From positions 1-53,240 of the forward strand of contig CAZGFD010000026.1 of the NCBI GenBank assembly GCA_964525045.1: DNA of 53,240 nt, read 5' to 3'. How positions within the stretch are numbered: the first letter of the stretch is position 1; the number at the start of each line of letters is the position of its first letter. Position numbers and translations under genes: made by a program. This document shows positions 8,691-17,548 of the stretch, piece by piece. The notes below the pieces were generated by a model, which saw only the letters and a program-made list of their open reading frames with translations, was not told where the DNA came from and did no database searches. This DNA is from G020348185 sp964525045. GTDB lineage: Bacteria > Nitrospirota > Nitrospiria > Nitrospirales > UBA8639.

Positions 8691-8821
8691 AGCAACCCTC
8701 CCTTTTCCCCTAATGGGATTACTAGAGTACACGTTCCTGATATTAAGAATGCTTTCATGTTCTATACGAATATATTGTACGCCACATTAGAGGGAAGGGA
8801 AAAGCGAAAAATGTCGCCGAC

Positions 8822-8849
8822 GAACAGGTTCCTATCCCATAGCCTGTTC
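8822..8849. repeat. Inverted repeat downstream of the 8863-9780 gene
   Basis: GAACAGG (8822-8828) and CCTGTTC (8843-8849) form a 7-bp stem with a 14-base loop, just beyond the stop codon of the cupredoxin-domain gene. No U-run follows in the direction of that gene, so it may protect the transcript end rather than act as an intrinsic terminator. Confidence 0.4.
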
Positions 8850-8862
8850 CCGTTTTTCATAT

Positions 8863-9780
8863 TTACGGTTTCTGGAGCCGAATAGTCGGTTTAATCTCGA
8901 CTCCTTCACCCAACAGTTCCAATCCAAAGCGGGGGTTGTTTTCTATCTCATGAACACTCCGCCGGCCTTTGGGTGATTGAAAAACGAAATTGGCCTTGGT
9001 GGTGTCCTTGCCCTTCACCGTCACGGTTTGTTCGATAAATTTATTGACTCCCGGATGCCAGGCAGCAAGGGTGTATTCCCCGGGGGGAATATCGTTAATT
9101 TGAAAAATTCCGTCCTCCTTGGTTATGGCGTAATAGGGGTTCTTGACTACCATTCCCCAGGAAAACATGTACGGATGGAATCCACATTGCATTACAAATA
9201 CATTTCGGCCCTTTCGTAAATGAATTTTCTCAATCATGGGTTCCCCGGGAAGGTAATCCCGACCAAAGATTCCGGCCACGGAATGGTACGGGTTCATGGG
9301 TAATGGCCGGTTAAAAAGAACTCTTGCCCCACGCTGACGTGCGGTTTCGTATCCTTGAATATCATGTTCCACTGGATCCATATTCACTACCTCGATTTTA
9401 TCCCTGTCCTTTAAAACATTGACGAACGGTATAAAATCACAATCTTTTGACTCAATCCTGACCTTGGGTAATGTAAAGGATTTCCCTTTTTTGGCATTCT
9501 TGAGAAAGACCACCACATCCTTCAGGCCCTTATCGGGCCCAATGATAAAGTCCTCGACAATCCGCCACCCTGTACCGGTGGAAATTCTTCCACAAAACAC
9601 CGGGTCCGGAATCGTCACCAGGTTAAAGGCCATTGGCCTGGGTTTCCCTCCTTCTATGGTGACTTTTCCGCTGATGGTCCCTCCACCCACGACATTGATT
9701 TCTTTATAGGCCGCCCCAACGGGTTGGTGAAAAAGACCAAAACTTAACCCTATTGCAATGAAATATTTAAGATATCTCAT
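8863..9780 (-). CDS. Cupredoxin / carboxypeptidase-regulatory-like periplasmic protein (paralog 1)
   Basis: A 305-residue exported protein with signal peptide (FIAIGLSFGLFHQPVGAA). The middle looks like a plastocyanin-type domain with possible type 1 copper ligands: His in NMDPVEHDIQGYE (about 137) and Cys-His-Met in QCGFHPYMFSW (about 200). A carboxypeptidase-regulatory-like beta sandwich follows (NPYYAITKEDGIFQINDIPPGEYTLAAWHPG). A strong GGAGGG precedes the ATG. It is a clear paralog of the protein at 17728-18654: both share FCGRISTGTGWR, VVFL, NMDP, CGFH.YM and SPKG/NPR..R tails. The two flank the giant multicopper oxidase, so an electron-transfer or copper-carrying role for that enzyme is a reasonable inference. 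No sigma-54 site was found upstream of this copy. Confidence 0.82.
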   Translation of the reverse strand: MRYLKYFIAIGLSFGLFHQPVGAAYKEINVVGGGTISGKVTIEGGKPRPMAFNLVTIPDPVFCGRISTGTGWRIVEDFIIGPDKGLKDVVVFLKNAKKGKSFTLPKVRIESKDCDFIPFVNVLKDRDKIEVVNMDPVEHDIQGYETARQRGARVLFNRPLPMNPYHSVAGIFGRDYLPGEPMIEKIHLRKGRNVFVMQCGFHPYMFSWGMVVKNPYYAITKEDGIFQINDIPPGEYTLAAWHPGVNKFIEQTVTVKGKDTTKANFVFQSPKGRRSVHEIENNPRFGLELLGEGVEIKPTIRLQKP

Positions 9781-9863
9781 TTATTCCCTCCAATTAGATT
9801 AAACCTAGAACCCGCAGTTGAGCGCAAAACCCACGTGTAAGGTAGGGGTGTGCGTGGTGAATT

Positions 9864-9906
9864 AAAAAAACGGGGTTACCTTTGTGGTAACGAGACGTTT
9901 TTTATT
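9864..9906. terminator. Candidate bidirectional hairpin
   Basis: An inner stem GTTACC/GGTAAC (9875-9880 and 9886-9891, loop TTTGT) is nested in an outer AAAAAACG/CGTTTTTT pairing, so both strands have a U-run after the stem. It lies between the oxidase terminator and the start of the cupredoxin-domain gene and would help insulate them. Confidence 0.45.
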
Positions 9907-10007
9907 TTGCCAGATTTGCCGAGGGCTTGCACGGATTTTTGTGATCCAAATGCTGATTCTAGGCTAAATGGACAGATCCTTGATCTACCATTATAACCAG
10001 AAGTTCT

Positions 10008-10042
10008 CAAAAAAACGGGGGAGCCAAACTGGGCCCCCCCGT
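10008..10042 (-). terminator. Rho-independent terminator of the multicopper oxidase gene
   Basis: GC-rich arms at 10015-10025 (ACGGGGGAGCC) and 10031-10042 pair with a single mismatch around a short loop. On the minus strand the stem is followed by seven Ts. It lies 35 bases past the oxidase stop codon. Confidence 0.8.
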
Positions 10043-10077
10043 TCAGAACCACCCGGTCTTTCTTTAACCCCCCTCGG

Positions 10078-13000
10078 TTATTTGAAAGAAGCCGGAGTGG
10101 GTTTAATGGACTCTGGTTGATCCACTTGGGCGGTCGCTCTTCCAACGGCGGCTCCGCCAAGAGGTTGGATCCTTGGGTCGTTGGCCGGGAGCACCCGGAG
10201 GTATCCCCATTGACCCGACTGTGAATAGTTGAGCCGTCCGTTGGCCCACACATAGTCACCGCTGTTGGCATTGCGGCCTCCAGCGGAGGACACAAACACA
10301 TCGAGTCCTTCAGAGCTGGCGAATTCCACCGTACTGATCATATCTGCGCCTTCCATGAAAGGCTCAATTGGCCATTCATGATCCTCGATGGTGAACATGC
10401 CATTCTGCTCACTCGCCGCCCCGAACACGTGCACTCGAACCGGATCTCCCGCATGCGCCATAATGGTGGGCGTCACGGGATCTTTCGGGTTATCGACTTC
10501 GCACGGCTGGAACATCCGGCCTAACGTACAACCTGCCTCTTCCCGATACAGGTAGGGTTCTGACCGGTAATTGACCCCGGTCAACCCAGCCACATTCTGT
10601 ACGTAGGGCATGAAGGAGGTTCCCATGATGTTGTCCTCATCTTGGAAGTACAAGGCCGCATCACGGTAATTGGCCCGATTCTCCTGACCCGGGATGGTCC
10701 GATCGACAATGACATCGGCCACCCAACTATTTTTCAAAGAAATATCTTCTCCGGTTTTCGGATCACGGTACTTGGATCCCTTCGGACCGATTATGACCCC
10801 TCCGAAGAGTCCATTCCTGGGGTTCATCGCAACATTTCCGAAATCCCACACCACCATTTGCGCTTCCCCATTGAAGGGATCGGCATAGTAGGTATAGGTC
10901 CGGCTTTCACCCGGAGCTACCGTCTGGTCGCCCGGATTATTACCGAGGTTCATTCCCAAGGAATCCTTGGGGTCAAATGCCATTCCAAAAGCCGAGAAAG
11001 AAGCCCGGCTTTCTTTCATTTTGTTGGTGAGCTGGACTTTCATGCAATCGCCCACGTTGACCCGCAGTGTGAGCGGCATGGGTTGCGCCTCGGCCGCTAC
11101 TTTGGCCAGATCTTCTTCCAACGCATAGATCTTGGCCTCCGGATTCCGCAGCTCGATCCTTCGTTCGAAGTCCACCTCAATCGATTCCGGTGCATTCGGA
11201 TTGAAGGTCATCTGTGGATAGTCAATGGCCACAACGTTGAAATTCTTCACCGGGGCGTCACTCGGACAGACTGGAAGAGCCTCCGGGATCCCTTCTCCCC
11301 CATGAGCCTGATTCGGCAAGGGTTGAAGATCCGAGGTTGGTTTATCCAGAACCCGAATAATTCCCCACGATCCTTCCGAGAATTTGGAAAATCTTCCGTT
11401 GAAGACTAAATAGTCTCCGGCTTGCCGCCGGGGCCCCCCCGCATCCGGAATGACCAGGTCATACCGCTCGGCGATACCAATGTGCAGCGAATTCTTTCGA
11501 TTCGCATCCCACGCGTATCGTTCCGACCAGAACGTATGTCCGGAGAGCGTCATGACATTGCTCTCATTCATGGTCACGTCCAGCATCCGAAGGACCATGG
11601 TGTCTCCCACATAGGCCCGGAGCATCGGGGTGTCCGGATCCCCGTGTACCGCGCTACTAAAGAGCTTCGAGGTATCCGGGTTATTGGCCAACCGTTGGGC
11701 AAACGGCTCGGCCCGCCAGTTGAAGGTACCACCGGTGGTATGCGTCCCTCCATTGAGGAAGGGCATCGGTGTCATTTTAATTAACTCGGTCGGGGGCATG
11801 ATAAAGGCAATGGTTTTTCCTGCTTCCAAAGCCACTTCCACCGGTTGTCCCGGAGGATTCCCCGCCGTGACGACATTGACGGTATGAGGAACCGTATCCT
11901 GGATGTGCAGCATATATTCCCGGAAGCTGCCTGCCACATCATGACCGATCCGCTCATTGGTATGAATGTCGGCAATCGGGCCGGTGCGAATACGTTCACC
12001 GGTCTTCGCATTATGCCAGGTTGACCCGAAGGGCTCGATAATAATCGTCCCGACTGCCCCGTGAGGCCAGGTTGTTCCGCCAAACGCATGATCGTGCCAG
12101 AATGTGGTGCCAACATCGGCATCTGCCCAGAACCGTTGCCAGACGTATTCCACCGTCACGATATCATCGACCGGGTGGTCATTTTTGAGGCCTTTGGTGA
12201 ACGTCAGCGTTCCATCCCCGATTTTCGCAATCCGTTGGATTTCCCATTTCCCAACGTTATCGGCGCCGACCAGAATAGGAATGCCGACATGGTATTGTTT
12301 GGCATTGGAAATATGAATCGTCTTGTCACCTTTCTTTGCTGCTTTGGTTATCTTGGCATTCATGGGAACCGGCAGCCCTTTTTGTTTTTCTTTCTCAAAC
12401 TGGGTGAAGGGCCGCATGGATTGTTCATACGACATTCCCGAGATCACCCCGTCCGAGGCTTGATTGTCGAACTGAATGAAATGGAAATGGGTGTTGATTT
12501 TGGACGATTGGAAGTTCGTGACGTCATCATCGTGCCACTCACTGGTCAGAAGCCAATCGACACAATCATAAATATTGGCCCGAACAATGAGGGGATATTT
12601 CTTATCATTGTTCGCGCGGGTTTCAGCTTCTTCTTCATGGACCACGTAAAGCAGGCCATGTTCATCGACAATGGCCGGCTCACTGCCCTGGGGTCCGGCC
12701 AACTGCACCGGCGTCTGGATGAAGTGGACGTTGTATTCCTGCCGGCCGGCCCGCTCCGGACATAAGCTCCATCGTCCGTTCTCGCCCGGCTGGGCCGGGT
12801 ATACGCTGGGATTGCCTTCCTCGTCATGCTTAATGGGCTCAAGCCACGGAGCACCATTATGATCTTTGGAGAACGGTACCCGTTTGCCAAAATGCGGAGT
12901 GACCCAGGGCCAGGCGACCTTACCGGTCTTCGGTTCAAACCAGATACCTCTTCGTTCTCCAGCCTTATATCCCTGCCATTCCGGTTGGTATTTGGGGTTT

Positions 13001-14964
13001 GCCCCAAGGGTCGCTTCTTTTTCACTCATAGCTTTGTTCCCGTCCCACGCCCAGTCCATGACTGTGGCGTCATACGCCATAAGCTGGCCTTTCTCATCAG
13101 CCGTATTCCCTGGTTGACCCTGATTGACTAATTGCATCTCTACCCAATCCTTGATGTTGACCACTGCGGGATTGGTCTTCCAATTGCTTTTTCCACTGCC
13201 GGTGATCTTGAATTTCTTCCCGAACCAGTTGACGGTCTTGCCCACTAATTGATCCGAGGTGACCGGTTTGTGAATCCGACCAAGTCGATCCGGAAGCTCG
13301 CGCATCGGCGGCATAATGTCATTCTGGAGTCCGGGTACTTGCAGGGTGTTATACACCCGCCAGTAGCCCCACATTCCCGCCACATAGTGATGCGCGACAT
13401 GGCAGTGATACAAAAAATCTCCAGCCAACCATTGACACAGGCCGGAGCCGCATTCGGTTTCCAGGTCCAACGCTTCTGCTGGCCCGATGAGTTCCACGTC
13501 GACCCGATCTGATTTCGTCCGAATGATGGGATACTTCACCGGTCCGTTTTGGCCCGTATTCCAGACCGGCATTTGAGTCGCCCGTGGGCTTCGCTGCCAG
13601 CGAATCGAACCGCCATGCGGATGGTGAGAATGAAAGACTTCCGACCCGCCATGGATGATCCGCCATTTGGCAGGATCGCCTAAATAGCTTCGCGGAATTG
13701 TTGGGGACGCATCACCGAAGGTATAGCTGCTATAGGCCATGGATTCGTCTTCAAAACCAAAGTACTCGTGTTGAATATGCATGTTGTTGATGCCAAAGGG
13801 CTCGCTCCGGTAGTTCAGCGCCCGGGCACCAGGCCGATAGGCATCGGTCAACGGATCGCGCTGGGGCAGGAAATCCCCATGTTTGTTGACCGGCCGGAAG
13901 GCCTCATCCCCGATTTCATGGTAAATGACGACAAATTCACGGAAGTCCGGGCCCGTTCCATTTTCAATCATGACCTGCCAGCCACTTTTGGCCTCTGTGG
14001 CCGGACCGGTTCCCAGGGGTTCCCAGTATTTGGAGTTTCGGGGTTCCACAATAAACGCGCCGGCGAGCCCCAACACGGTCAATTCACGGTCGTTGCTCCC
14101 TTTGGTATGAAACTGACGGCCCCCCTCTTGGGTGTCGGGATGGATGTACCATTCCATTTGAATGGATTTGCCTTCGGCGGCCACTGAACCCGGATTGGTG
14201 GTCACGGCAGGTAGGCCTGTATCGCTCATCACCATATCGGACCCGTTGATGTGAAGGCTGACCTCCTCACCAAACTCCAACTTGTTGCGTAACGTGATTT
14301 TAACGCAATCTCCTTGGTTGCCTCGAATGACCAAGGGTTGAATCCACTGATTCTGAACCCCCGGAATGATCGCACCGGGATCCGTGTGGCCTTCCACTTC
14401 CCTGGCCGCGGCATTTTTGGCCTCTTCGGCCCGAACGTTGTCTATGTTCTCAGTCAGGACGTACATGTACCCCGGATAGTAATCAAGCCAAGCGTTCAGA
14501 GTTATCTCTGCGTTAATGGCACTGATGTCATATTCTTTGACCGGAGCACTGGCTGGACATCGTCCCCCTTTGGTAGAGACGGGTTCAACTTCAGGATCCG
14601 TCATGAGCAGCCCATTGGATTTGCCTGCACCATATTGGTGCATCATCGACATTGAATTGAAGGTCCCGCTGTTGTCGCCCTGGTGGGACATCTCATTCTG
14701 CATTTGGTCCATCAGTCGTTGATGCTGACGCTCAACCTGAGCTGCCCGCTCGGCGCGGCCTTCAATAGCATTTTCGGTAATGGTTTGTCCTTTGAGTCGT
14801 TCAGCCCATCCCGGGGATTGGGAGGACATGGCCATTTGGTGGCCCCTTGGCGGGGCAGATTCATTCTCAGCCCAGGCGGGAGGTGAGCTCAACAAAAAGG
14901 TACTCCCACCGAAAAGGGCCAAGAGGGCGGTTGTTGTAAGAAAGGAACGTGTGCCGTATCGCAT
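10078..14964 (-). CDS. Giant exported multicopper oxidase with permuted copper-motif order
   Basis: A 1628-residue oxidase, about three times a laccase. The ATG at 14964 has GAGGAGG upstream and begins a signal peptide (RSFLTTTALLALFGGSTFLLSSPPAWA). Several cupredoxin domains follow. Four HxH copper motifs are visible: HSHHPHGG (about 444), HCHVAHHYVAGM (about 519), THFHFIQFD (about 823) and WHDHAFGG (about 955). The HCHxxxHxxxGM element, which joins type 1 and type 3 copper, is normally the last motif but lies here in the N-terminal third. Large MCOs with reordered motifs include the MnxG-type manganese oxidases, but no substrate is proven. The region beyond residue 1200 holds further cupredoxin-like domains (APGESRTYTYYADP, HAGDPVRVHVFGAASEQNG) without HCH motifs. 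A sigma-54 promoter lies upstream and a terminator downstream. Confidence 0.88.
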   Translation of the reverse strand: MRYGTRSFLTTTALLALFGGSTFLLSSPPAWAENESAPPRGHQMAMSSQSPGWAERLKGQTITENAIEGRAERAAQVERQHQRLMDQMQNEMSHQGDNSGTFNSMSMMHQYGAGKSNGLLMTDPEVEPVSTKGGRCPASAPVKEYDISAINAEITLNAWLDYYPGYMYVLTENIDNVRAEEAKNAAAREVEGHTDPGAIIPGVQNQWIQPLVIRGNQGDCVKITLRNKLEFGEEVSLHINGSDMVMSDTGLPAVTTNPGSVAAEGKSIQMEWYIHPDTQEGGRQFHTKGSNDRELTVLGLAGAFIVEPRNSKYWEPLGTGPATEAKSGWQVMIENGTGPDFREFVVIYHEIGDEAFRPVNKHGDFLPQRDPLTDAYRPGARALNYRSEPFGINNMHIQHEYFGFEDESMAYSSYTFGDASPTIPRSYLGDPAKWRIIHGGSEVFHSHHPHGGSIRWQRSPRATQMPVWNTGQNGPVKYPIIRTKSDRVDVELIGPAEALDLETECGSGLCQWLAGDFLYHCHVAHHYVAGMWGYWRVYNTLQVPGLQNDIMPPMRELPDRLGRIHKPVTSDQLVGKTVNWFGKKFKITGSGKSNWKTNPAVVNIKDWVEMQLVNQGQPGNTADEKGQLMAYDATVMDWAWDGNKAMSEKEATLGANPKYQPEWQGYKAGERRGIWFEPKTGKVAWPWVTPHFGKRVPFSKDHNGAPWLEPIKHDEEGNPSVYPAQPGENGRWSLCPERAGRQEYNVHFIQTPVQLAGPQGSEPAIVDEHGLLYVVHEEEAETRANNDKKYPLIVRANIYDCVDWLLTSEWHDDDVTNFQSSKINTHFHFIQFDNQASDGVISGMSYEQSMRPFTQFEKEKQKGLPVPMNAKITKAAKKGDKTIHISNAKQYHVGIPILVGADNVGKWEIQRIAKIGDGTLTFTKGLKNDHPVDDIVTVEYVWQRFWADADVGTTFWHDHAFGGTTWPHGAVGTIIIEPFGSTWHNAKTGERIRTGPIADIHTNERIGHDVAGSFREYMLHIQDTVPHTVNVVTAGNPPGQPVEVALEAGKTIAFIMPPTELIKMTPMPFLNGGTHTTGGTFNWRAEPFAQRLANNPDTSKLFSSAVHGDPDTPMLRAYVGDTMVLRMLDVTMNESNVMTLSGHTFWSERYAWDANRKNSLHIGIAERYDLVIPDAGGPRRQAGDYLVFNGRFSKFSEGSWGIIRVLDKPTSDLQPLPNQAHGGEGIPEALPVCPSDAPVKNFNVVAIDYPQMTFNPNAPESIEVDFERRIELRNPEAKIYALEEDLAKVAAEAQPMPLTLRVNVGDCMKVQLTNKMKESRASFSAFGMAFDPKDSLGMNLGNNPGDQTVAPGESRTYTYYADPFNGEAQMVVWDFGNVAMNPRNGLFGGVIIGPKGSKYRDPKTGEDISLKNSWVADVIVDRTIPGQENRANYRDAALYFQDEDNIMGTSFMPYVQNVAGLTGVNYRSEPYLYREEAGCTLGRMFQPCEVDNPKDPVTPTIMAHAGDPVRVHVFGAASEQNGMFTIEDHEWPIEPFMEGADMISTVEFASSEGLDVFVSSAGGRNANSGDYVWANGRLNYSQSGQWGYLRVLPANDPRIQPLGGAAVGRATAQVDQPESIKPTPASFK

Positions 14965-15023
14965 TATCCGGCCTCCTCTTAAGGCGGTTAATAAAAAAGA
15001 CATCCCACTTGAATTGAATTTGT

Positions 15024-15053
15024 AAAAAAACGGCCTAAAAAATTTTCCCGGCC
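15024..15053 (-). terminator. Intrinsic terminator or attenuator between the activator and oxidase genes
   Basis: GGCC at 15050-15053 pairs with GGCC at 15032-15035 around an A/T-rich interior that can extend the stem, and seven Ts follow on the minus strand. It could end the sigma-54 activator transcript. Because it lies downstream of the oxidase promoter at 15161-15174, it could also act as an attenuator in the oxidase 5' leader. Confidence 0.5.
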
Positions 15054-15160
15054 TTGATGCTTATCTAAATGTGCCGGTGAAGGGGGTCCTCAAAGGAGGT
15101 TGGGGCATTTCGGAGGCCGGTCCATCACACCCTTCCCCTTCGCCGACAAGCGGTAGAGAA

Positions 15161-15174
15161 GCAACTGAGATGCC
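15161..15174 (-). promoter_or_regulatory. Sigma-54 promoter of the giant multicopper oxidase
   Basis: The minus strand reads TTGGCATCTCAGTTGCTT. GG at 15174-15173 and GC at 15162-15161 are exactly ten bases apart, with TGGCA and TTGC matching the -24/-12 consensus at every core base. The transcript would start near 15150, leaving a leader of about 185 bases before the ATG at 14964. Confidence 0.72.
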
Positions 15175-15181
15175 AACGTAG

Positions 15182-15203
15182 GCTACAAAATGAAAGTTGT
15201 ATG
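15182..15203. promoter_or_regulatory. Partial dyad sharing a decamer with the 17431 palindrome
   Basis: GCTACAAAAT (15182-15191) is identical to the left arm of the palindrome at 17431. An imperfect partner TTGTAT follows at 15197-15202 with a shorter spacer. It lies directly upstream of the oxidase -24 box and may be a weaker activator site. Confidence 0.4.
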
Positions 15204-15339
15204 AATCGGCAATATTAGAAAGACATTTGGAAGCCAAGTTGAGGCTTTCTTAATCGGGGTGAAGTGCCCAATGGATCCACAATTTTTTACAAAACCGCAA
15301 GAAAAATTTAATTCATCAGAAAAAACAATAGATTAGACT

Positions 15340-15355
15340 GTCCAAAAGTTTGGAC
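15340..15355. repeat. Perfect inverted repeat upstream of the oxidase promoter
   Basis: GTCCAAA and TTTGGAC flank a 2-base centre. No U-run follows on either strand, so it looks more like a protein-binding site than a terminator. It is about 190 bases upstream of the predicted oxidase transcription start, a normal distance for an enhancer, but its sequence differs from the palindrome at 17431. Confidence 0.45.
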
Positions 15356-15403
15356 GCTGATGAGGAGGTTTTGAGGACAAATGGGACAAAATTGGAGGCT
15401 CGT

Positions 15404-16816
15404 TTAAATCTGGTAGGTCTTTATTTTGTTGTACAGACTTGCGCGACTGATTTTCAGAAGGCGGGCAGCTTTGGTTTTATCTCCTTTTGTTTTTTGAAGC
15501 GCCTCTAAGATTTTCTTTTTCTCAGCTGCCTTGAGCGCGGCTTTGCCCACTGAGCTAAGATCCGTGGGGGAGGCAGGTTCCCCTGTTGACATGAAGAGGT
15601 CCTCGATCGAAAAACATGCCTTCTTTGTTGTCACAACTAGGCGTTCGATGAGGTTTTCCAATTCCCGAACATTGCCCGGCCATGGGTTATGACCCAAAGC
15701 GTCTATGGCATCCGGCGAGAACCTGACCTCCGATTTTCCAAACTTCAGGGAGAATCGTTTCAAAAAGTGTTGGACGAGGATTGGAATATCCTCCGGCCGG
15801 TCTCGGAGAGGAGGGATGGTCAAAGGAAGTACGGCGAGCCGGTAGTATAAATCCGGCCGGAACGCTTTATTCTGCATCATGATTGCTAACGAACGATTGC
15901 ATGCGGAAATCACCCGGACATTGATTTTTATCGATTGACTGCTCCCGACGGGTTTGATCTCGCCCTCCTGGAGAACCCGAAGGAGTTTGGCCTGGAAGAT
16001 GGAATTCGTATCTCCAATTTCATCCAGAAAAATCGTTCCGCCTTCGGCTTCTTCGAAAAGGCCTTTTCGGTTGGCGGTAGCTCCGGTAAAGGCCCCTCGA
16101 ACGTGGCCAAACAATTCACTTTCCAGAAGGGTTTCGGGCAAAGAACTGCATTCCACCACGACGAAAGGCTGATCACGTCGGGGACTTAATTCATGGATGG
16201 TTTTCGCGACAAGCTCTTTTCCGGTACCGCTTTCCCCTTGGATCAATACCGTGGCCTCGCTTTCAGATACAAGCTTAATCATTTCAATCAATTGCTGCAT
16301 CGAGGAGCTTTCCCCAATCAAGGGAATCAACGGTTCCTTGCCTGATGGACTTTCCTGTTCGATATCGGAGATTGTGGAGTGCCTATTTTTCCTGAGCACC
16401 TGACTCTCTCGACCGGTTGCTCCCATCATGACGACGTACCCAATCTCTCCGGATTCGTGTTCCAATGGAACGGCTCGAGGTAAGGGGCAGGTGTGATGGG
16501 CCATTTCAACGATTGACTGTTCTTTCATAGTCTTGGCGATTATCTTACTGCCCTCCAACAATTGTTTCCCAGGGCATCCCTCACAAGGCTCGAGAATAGG
16601 CTGAGTTGGCTCTCGCTCCTCCTGTTGTGATAGTTCGATCAGCGGACATTCTTGGGCGATCTTATCCGCCCGAGGGTTGGCATAGACTAATTTCAGGTCT
16701 GGATTAAAAATCACGACCGGCTCGAAAAGATGCTGAGCGAGGAATTTTAATCCTTCTAAACGGGAAGAAAGATTGACGTCTTTATTATTATGTGGCTGAA
16801 TAGACGACCCGGCCAT
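15404..16816 (-). CDS. Sigma-54-dependent transcriptional activator (PAS-AAA-Fis)
   Basis: A 470-residue NtrC-class enhancer-binding protein. Residues about 25-130 look like a PAS sensor (FEPVVIFNPDLKLVYANPRADKI) with a cysteine cluster PCEGCPGKQ and a later HHTCPLP that could sense redox state or a metal. The AAA+ domain has GESGTGKE (about 193), GAFTGA (about 240), which contacts sigma-54, and GGTIFLDEIGD (about 262). A Fis-type helix-turn-helix ends the protein (KTKAARLLKISRASLYNKIKTY). It has no receiver domain; a stand-alone receiver is encoded 25 bases upstream in the same operon. A good AAGGGG site precedes the ATG. It is the obvious candidate to act at the three sigma-54 promoters around it. 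Confidence 0.93.
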   Translation of the reverse strand: MAGSSIQPHNNKDVNLSSRLEGLKFLAQHLFEPVVIFNPDLKLVYANPRADKIAQECPLIELSQQEEREPTQPILEPCEGCPGKQLLEGSKIIAKTMKEQSIVEMAHHTCPLPRAVPLEHESGEIGYVVMMGATGRESQVLRKNRHSTISDIEQESPSGKEPLIPLIGESSSMQQLIEMIKLVSESEATVLIQGESGTGKELVAKTIHELSPRRDQPFVVVECSSLPETLLESELFGHVRGAFTGATANRKGLFEEAEGGTIFLDEIGDTNSIFQAKLLRVLQEGEIKPVGSSQSIKINVRVISACNRSLAIMMQNKAFRPDLYYRLAVLPLTIPPLRDRPEDIPILVQHFLKRFSLKFGKSEVRFSPDAIDALGHNPWPGNVRELENLIERLVVTTKKACFSIEDLFMSTGEPASPTDLSSVGKAALKAAEKKKILEALQKTKGDKTKAARLLKISRASLYNKIKTYQI

Positions 16817-16841
16817 CGTTTATCCCCTTCACGGTGGTTTT

Positions 16842-17300
16842 TTACAGAATGGTAAGTGGTGAAGAATGTTTGCAAGGATTCATTTGGCAAATATGGGCAA
16901 GGGAATCCTTGAGGTTGGCGATTCGAACAGGCTTATCCATATACGCAATCACTCCGCATTCCCGAGCTTGGGTCTTCGTATGAGAATCCCCAAAAGCCGT
17001 AATCAACACAATAGGGCAGCCGGGGAGAATCTTTTGAAGATTTCGAATAAACCCGAAGCCTCCATCCGGCATTTTCAAATCGGTAATAATGAGATCGGGA
17101 GTAAAAGTCTGAAGTTGAAACAGCGCATCCTTTCCATCACTCGCTTCAAAGACGTGACAGCCCTGTTCCTGAAGTTCATCCACTAATAGGCTTCGCATCG
17201 CGGCATCATCATCCACCACAAGAATCTGACATCCCCTCTCGGGATTTCCAATTGATGAATCGTCGCTATCGTGTGAATCTGTATGACAAGGGAGGGTCAT
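16842..17300 (-). CDS. Stand-alone response-regulator receiver protein
   Basis: A 152-residue protein with a single CheY-like receiver and no output domain. VVDDDAAMRSLL gives the acidic pocket, LIITDLKMP the phospho-accepting Asp, VLITAFGD the conserved Thr/Ser position and YMDKPVR the Lys. It begins about 20 bases after a predicted sigma-54 transcription start and is followed after 25 bases by the sigma-54 activator. Together they look like an NtrC-type regulator split into two proteins. No sensor kinase gene is in the window. Confidence 0.88.
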   Translation of the reverse strand: MTLPCHTDSHDSDDSSIGNPERGCQILVVDDDAAMRSLLVDELQEQGCHVFEASDGKDALFQLQTFTPDLIITDLKMPDGGFGFIRNLQKILPGCPIVLITAFGDSHTKTQARECGVIAYMDKPVRIANLKDSLAHICQMNPCKHSSPLTIL

Positions 17301-17332
17301 AAGTCAGTCCAATCCCGATATTGGCTGAAATA

Positions 17333-17346
17333 GCAATGCCTATGCC
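17333..17346 (-). promoter_or_regulatory. Sigma-54 promoter of the receiver/activator operon
   Basis: The minus strand reads CGGGCATAGGCATTGCTA: GG at 17346-17345 and GC at 17334-17333, ten bases apart, with GGCA and TTGC cores. The predicted start near 17321 is 20 bases before the receiver ATG at 17300. This suggests the regulators are themselves sigma-54 dependent. Confidence 0.6.
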
Positions 17347-17430
17347 CGAGAGCCCTTAAGAGAAAAATTTGAGGACCTTTGGATTTATAAAGAGAATTCG
17401 AGCAGAAAAATAAATTGAATGGCGAAAAGT

Positions 17431-17458
17431 GCTACAAAATTCGATCGAATCTTGTAGC
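17431..17458. promoter_or_regulatory. 28-bp near-perfect palindrome, candidate enhancer site
   Basis: The arms begin GCTACAA and end TTGTAGC around the centre ATTCGATCGAAT. Only one of the 14 base pairs is mismatched. It sits midway between two divergent sigma-54-type promoters, 85 to 91 bases from each -24 box, the classic place for an NtrC-type upstream activating sequence. Confidence 0.7.
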
Positions 17459-17548
17459 GAAAGTCGACAAATGATTAAGGCTATCGATATCGGCGCCCAA
17501 ACACTTCAGAAGGGGATTGCTTTCACTTAGAAAAGAAGACGTATTCAC

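Noticed and set aside
10642..11409. Long plus-strand open frame opposite the multicopper oxidase
   Set aside because: It is antisense to a clear gene, has no family motifs, and several similar frames occur along the same gene. It is a shadow of the oxidase's codon bias.
12061..12765. 234-codon plus-strand open frame inside the oxidase
   Set aside because: Same reason: antisense to strong coding sequence, with no signal, domain or ribosome-binding support.
15004..15403. Possible cobalamin or other riboswitch in the oxidase leader
   Set aside because: No conserved riboswitch core could be found. The region is better explained by the sigma-54 promoter, inverted repeats and terminator.
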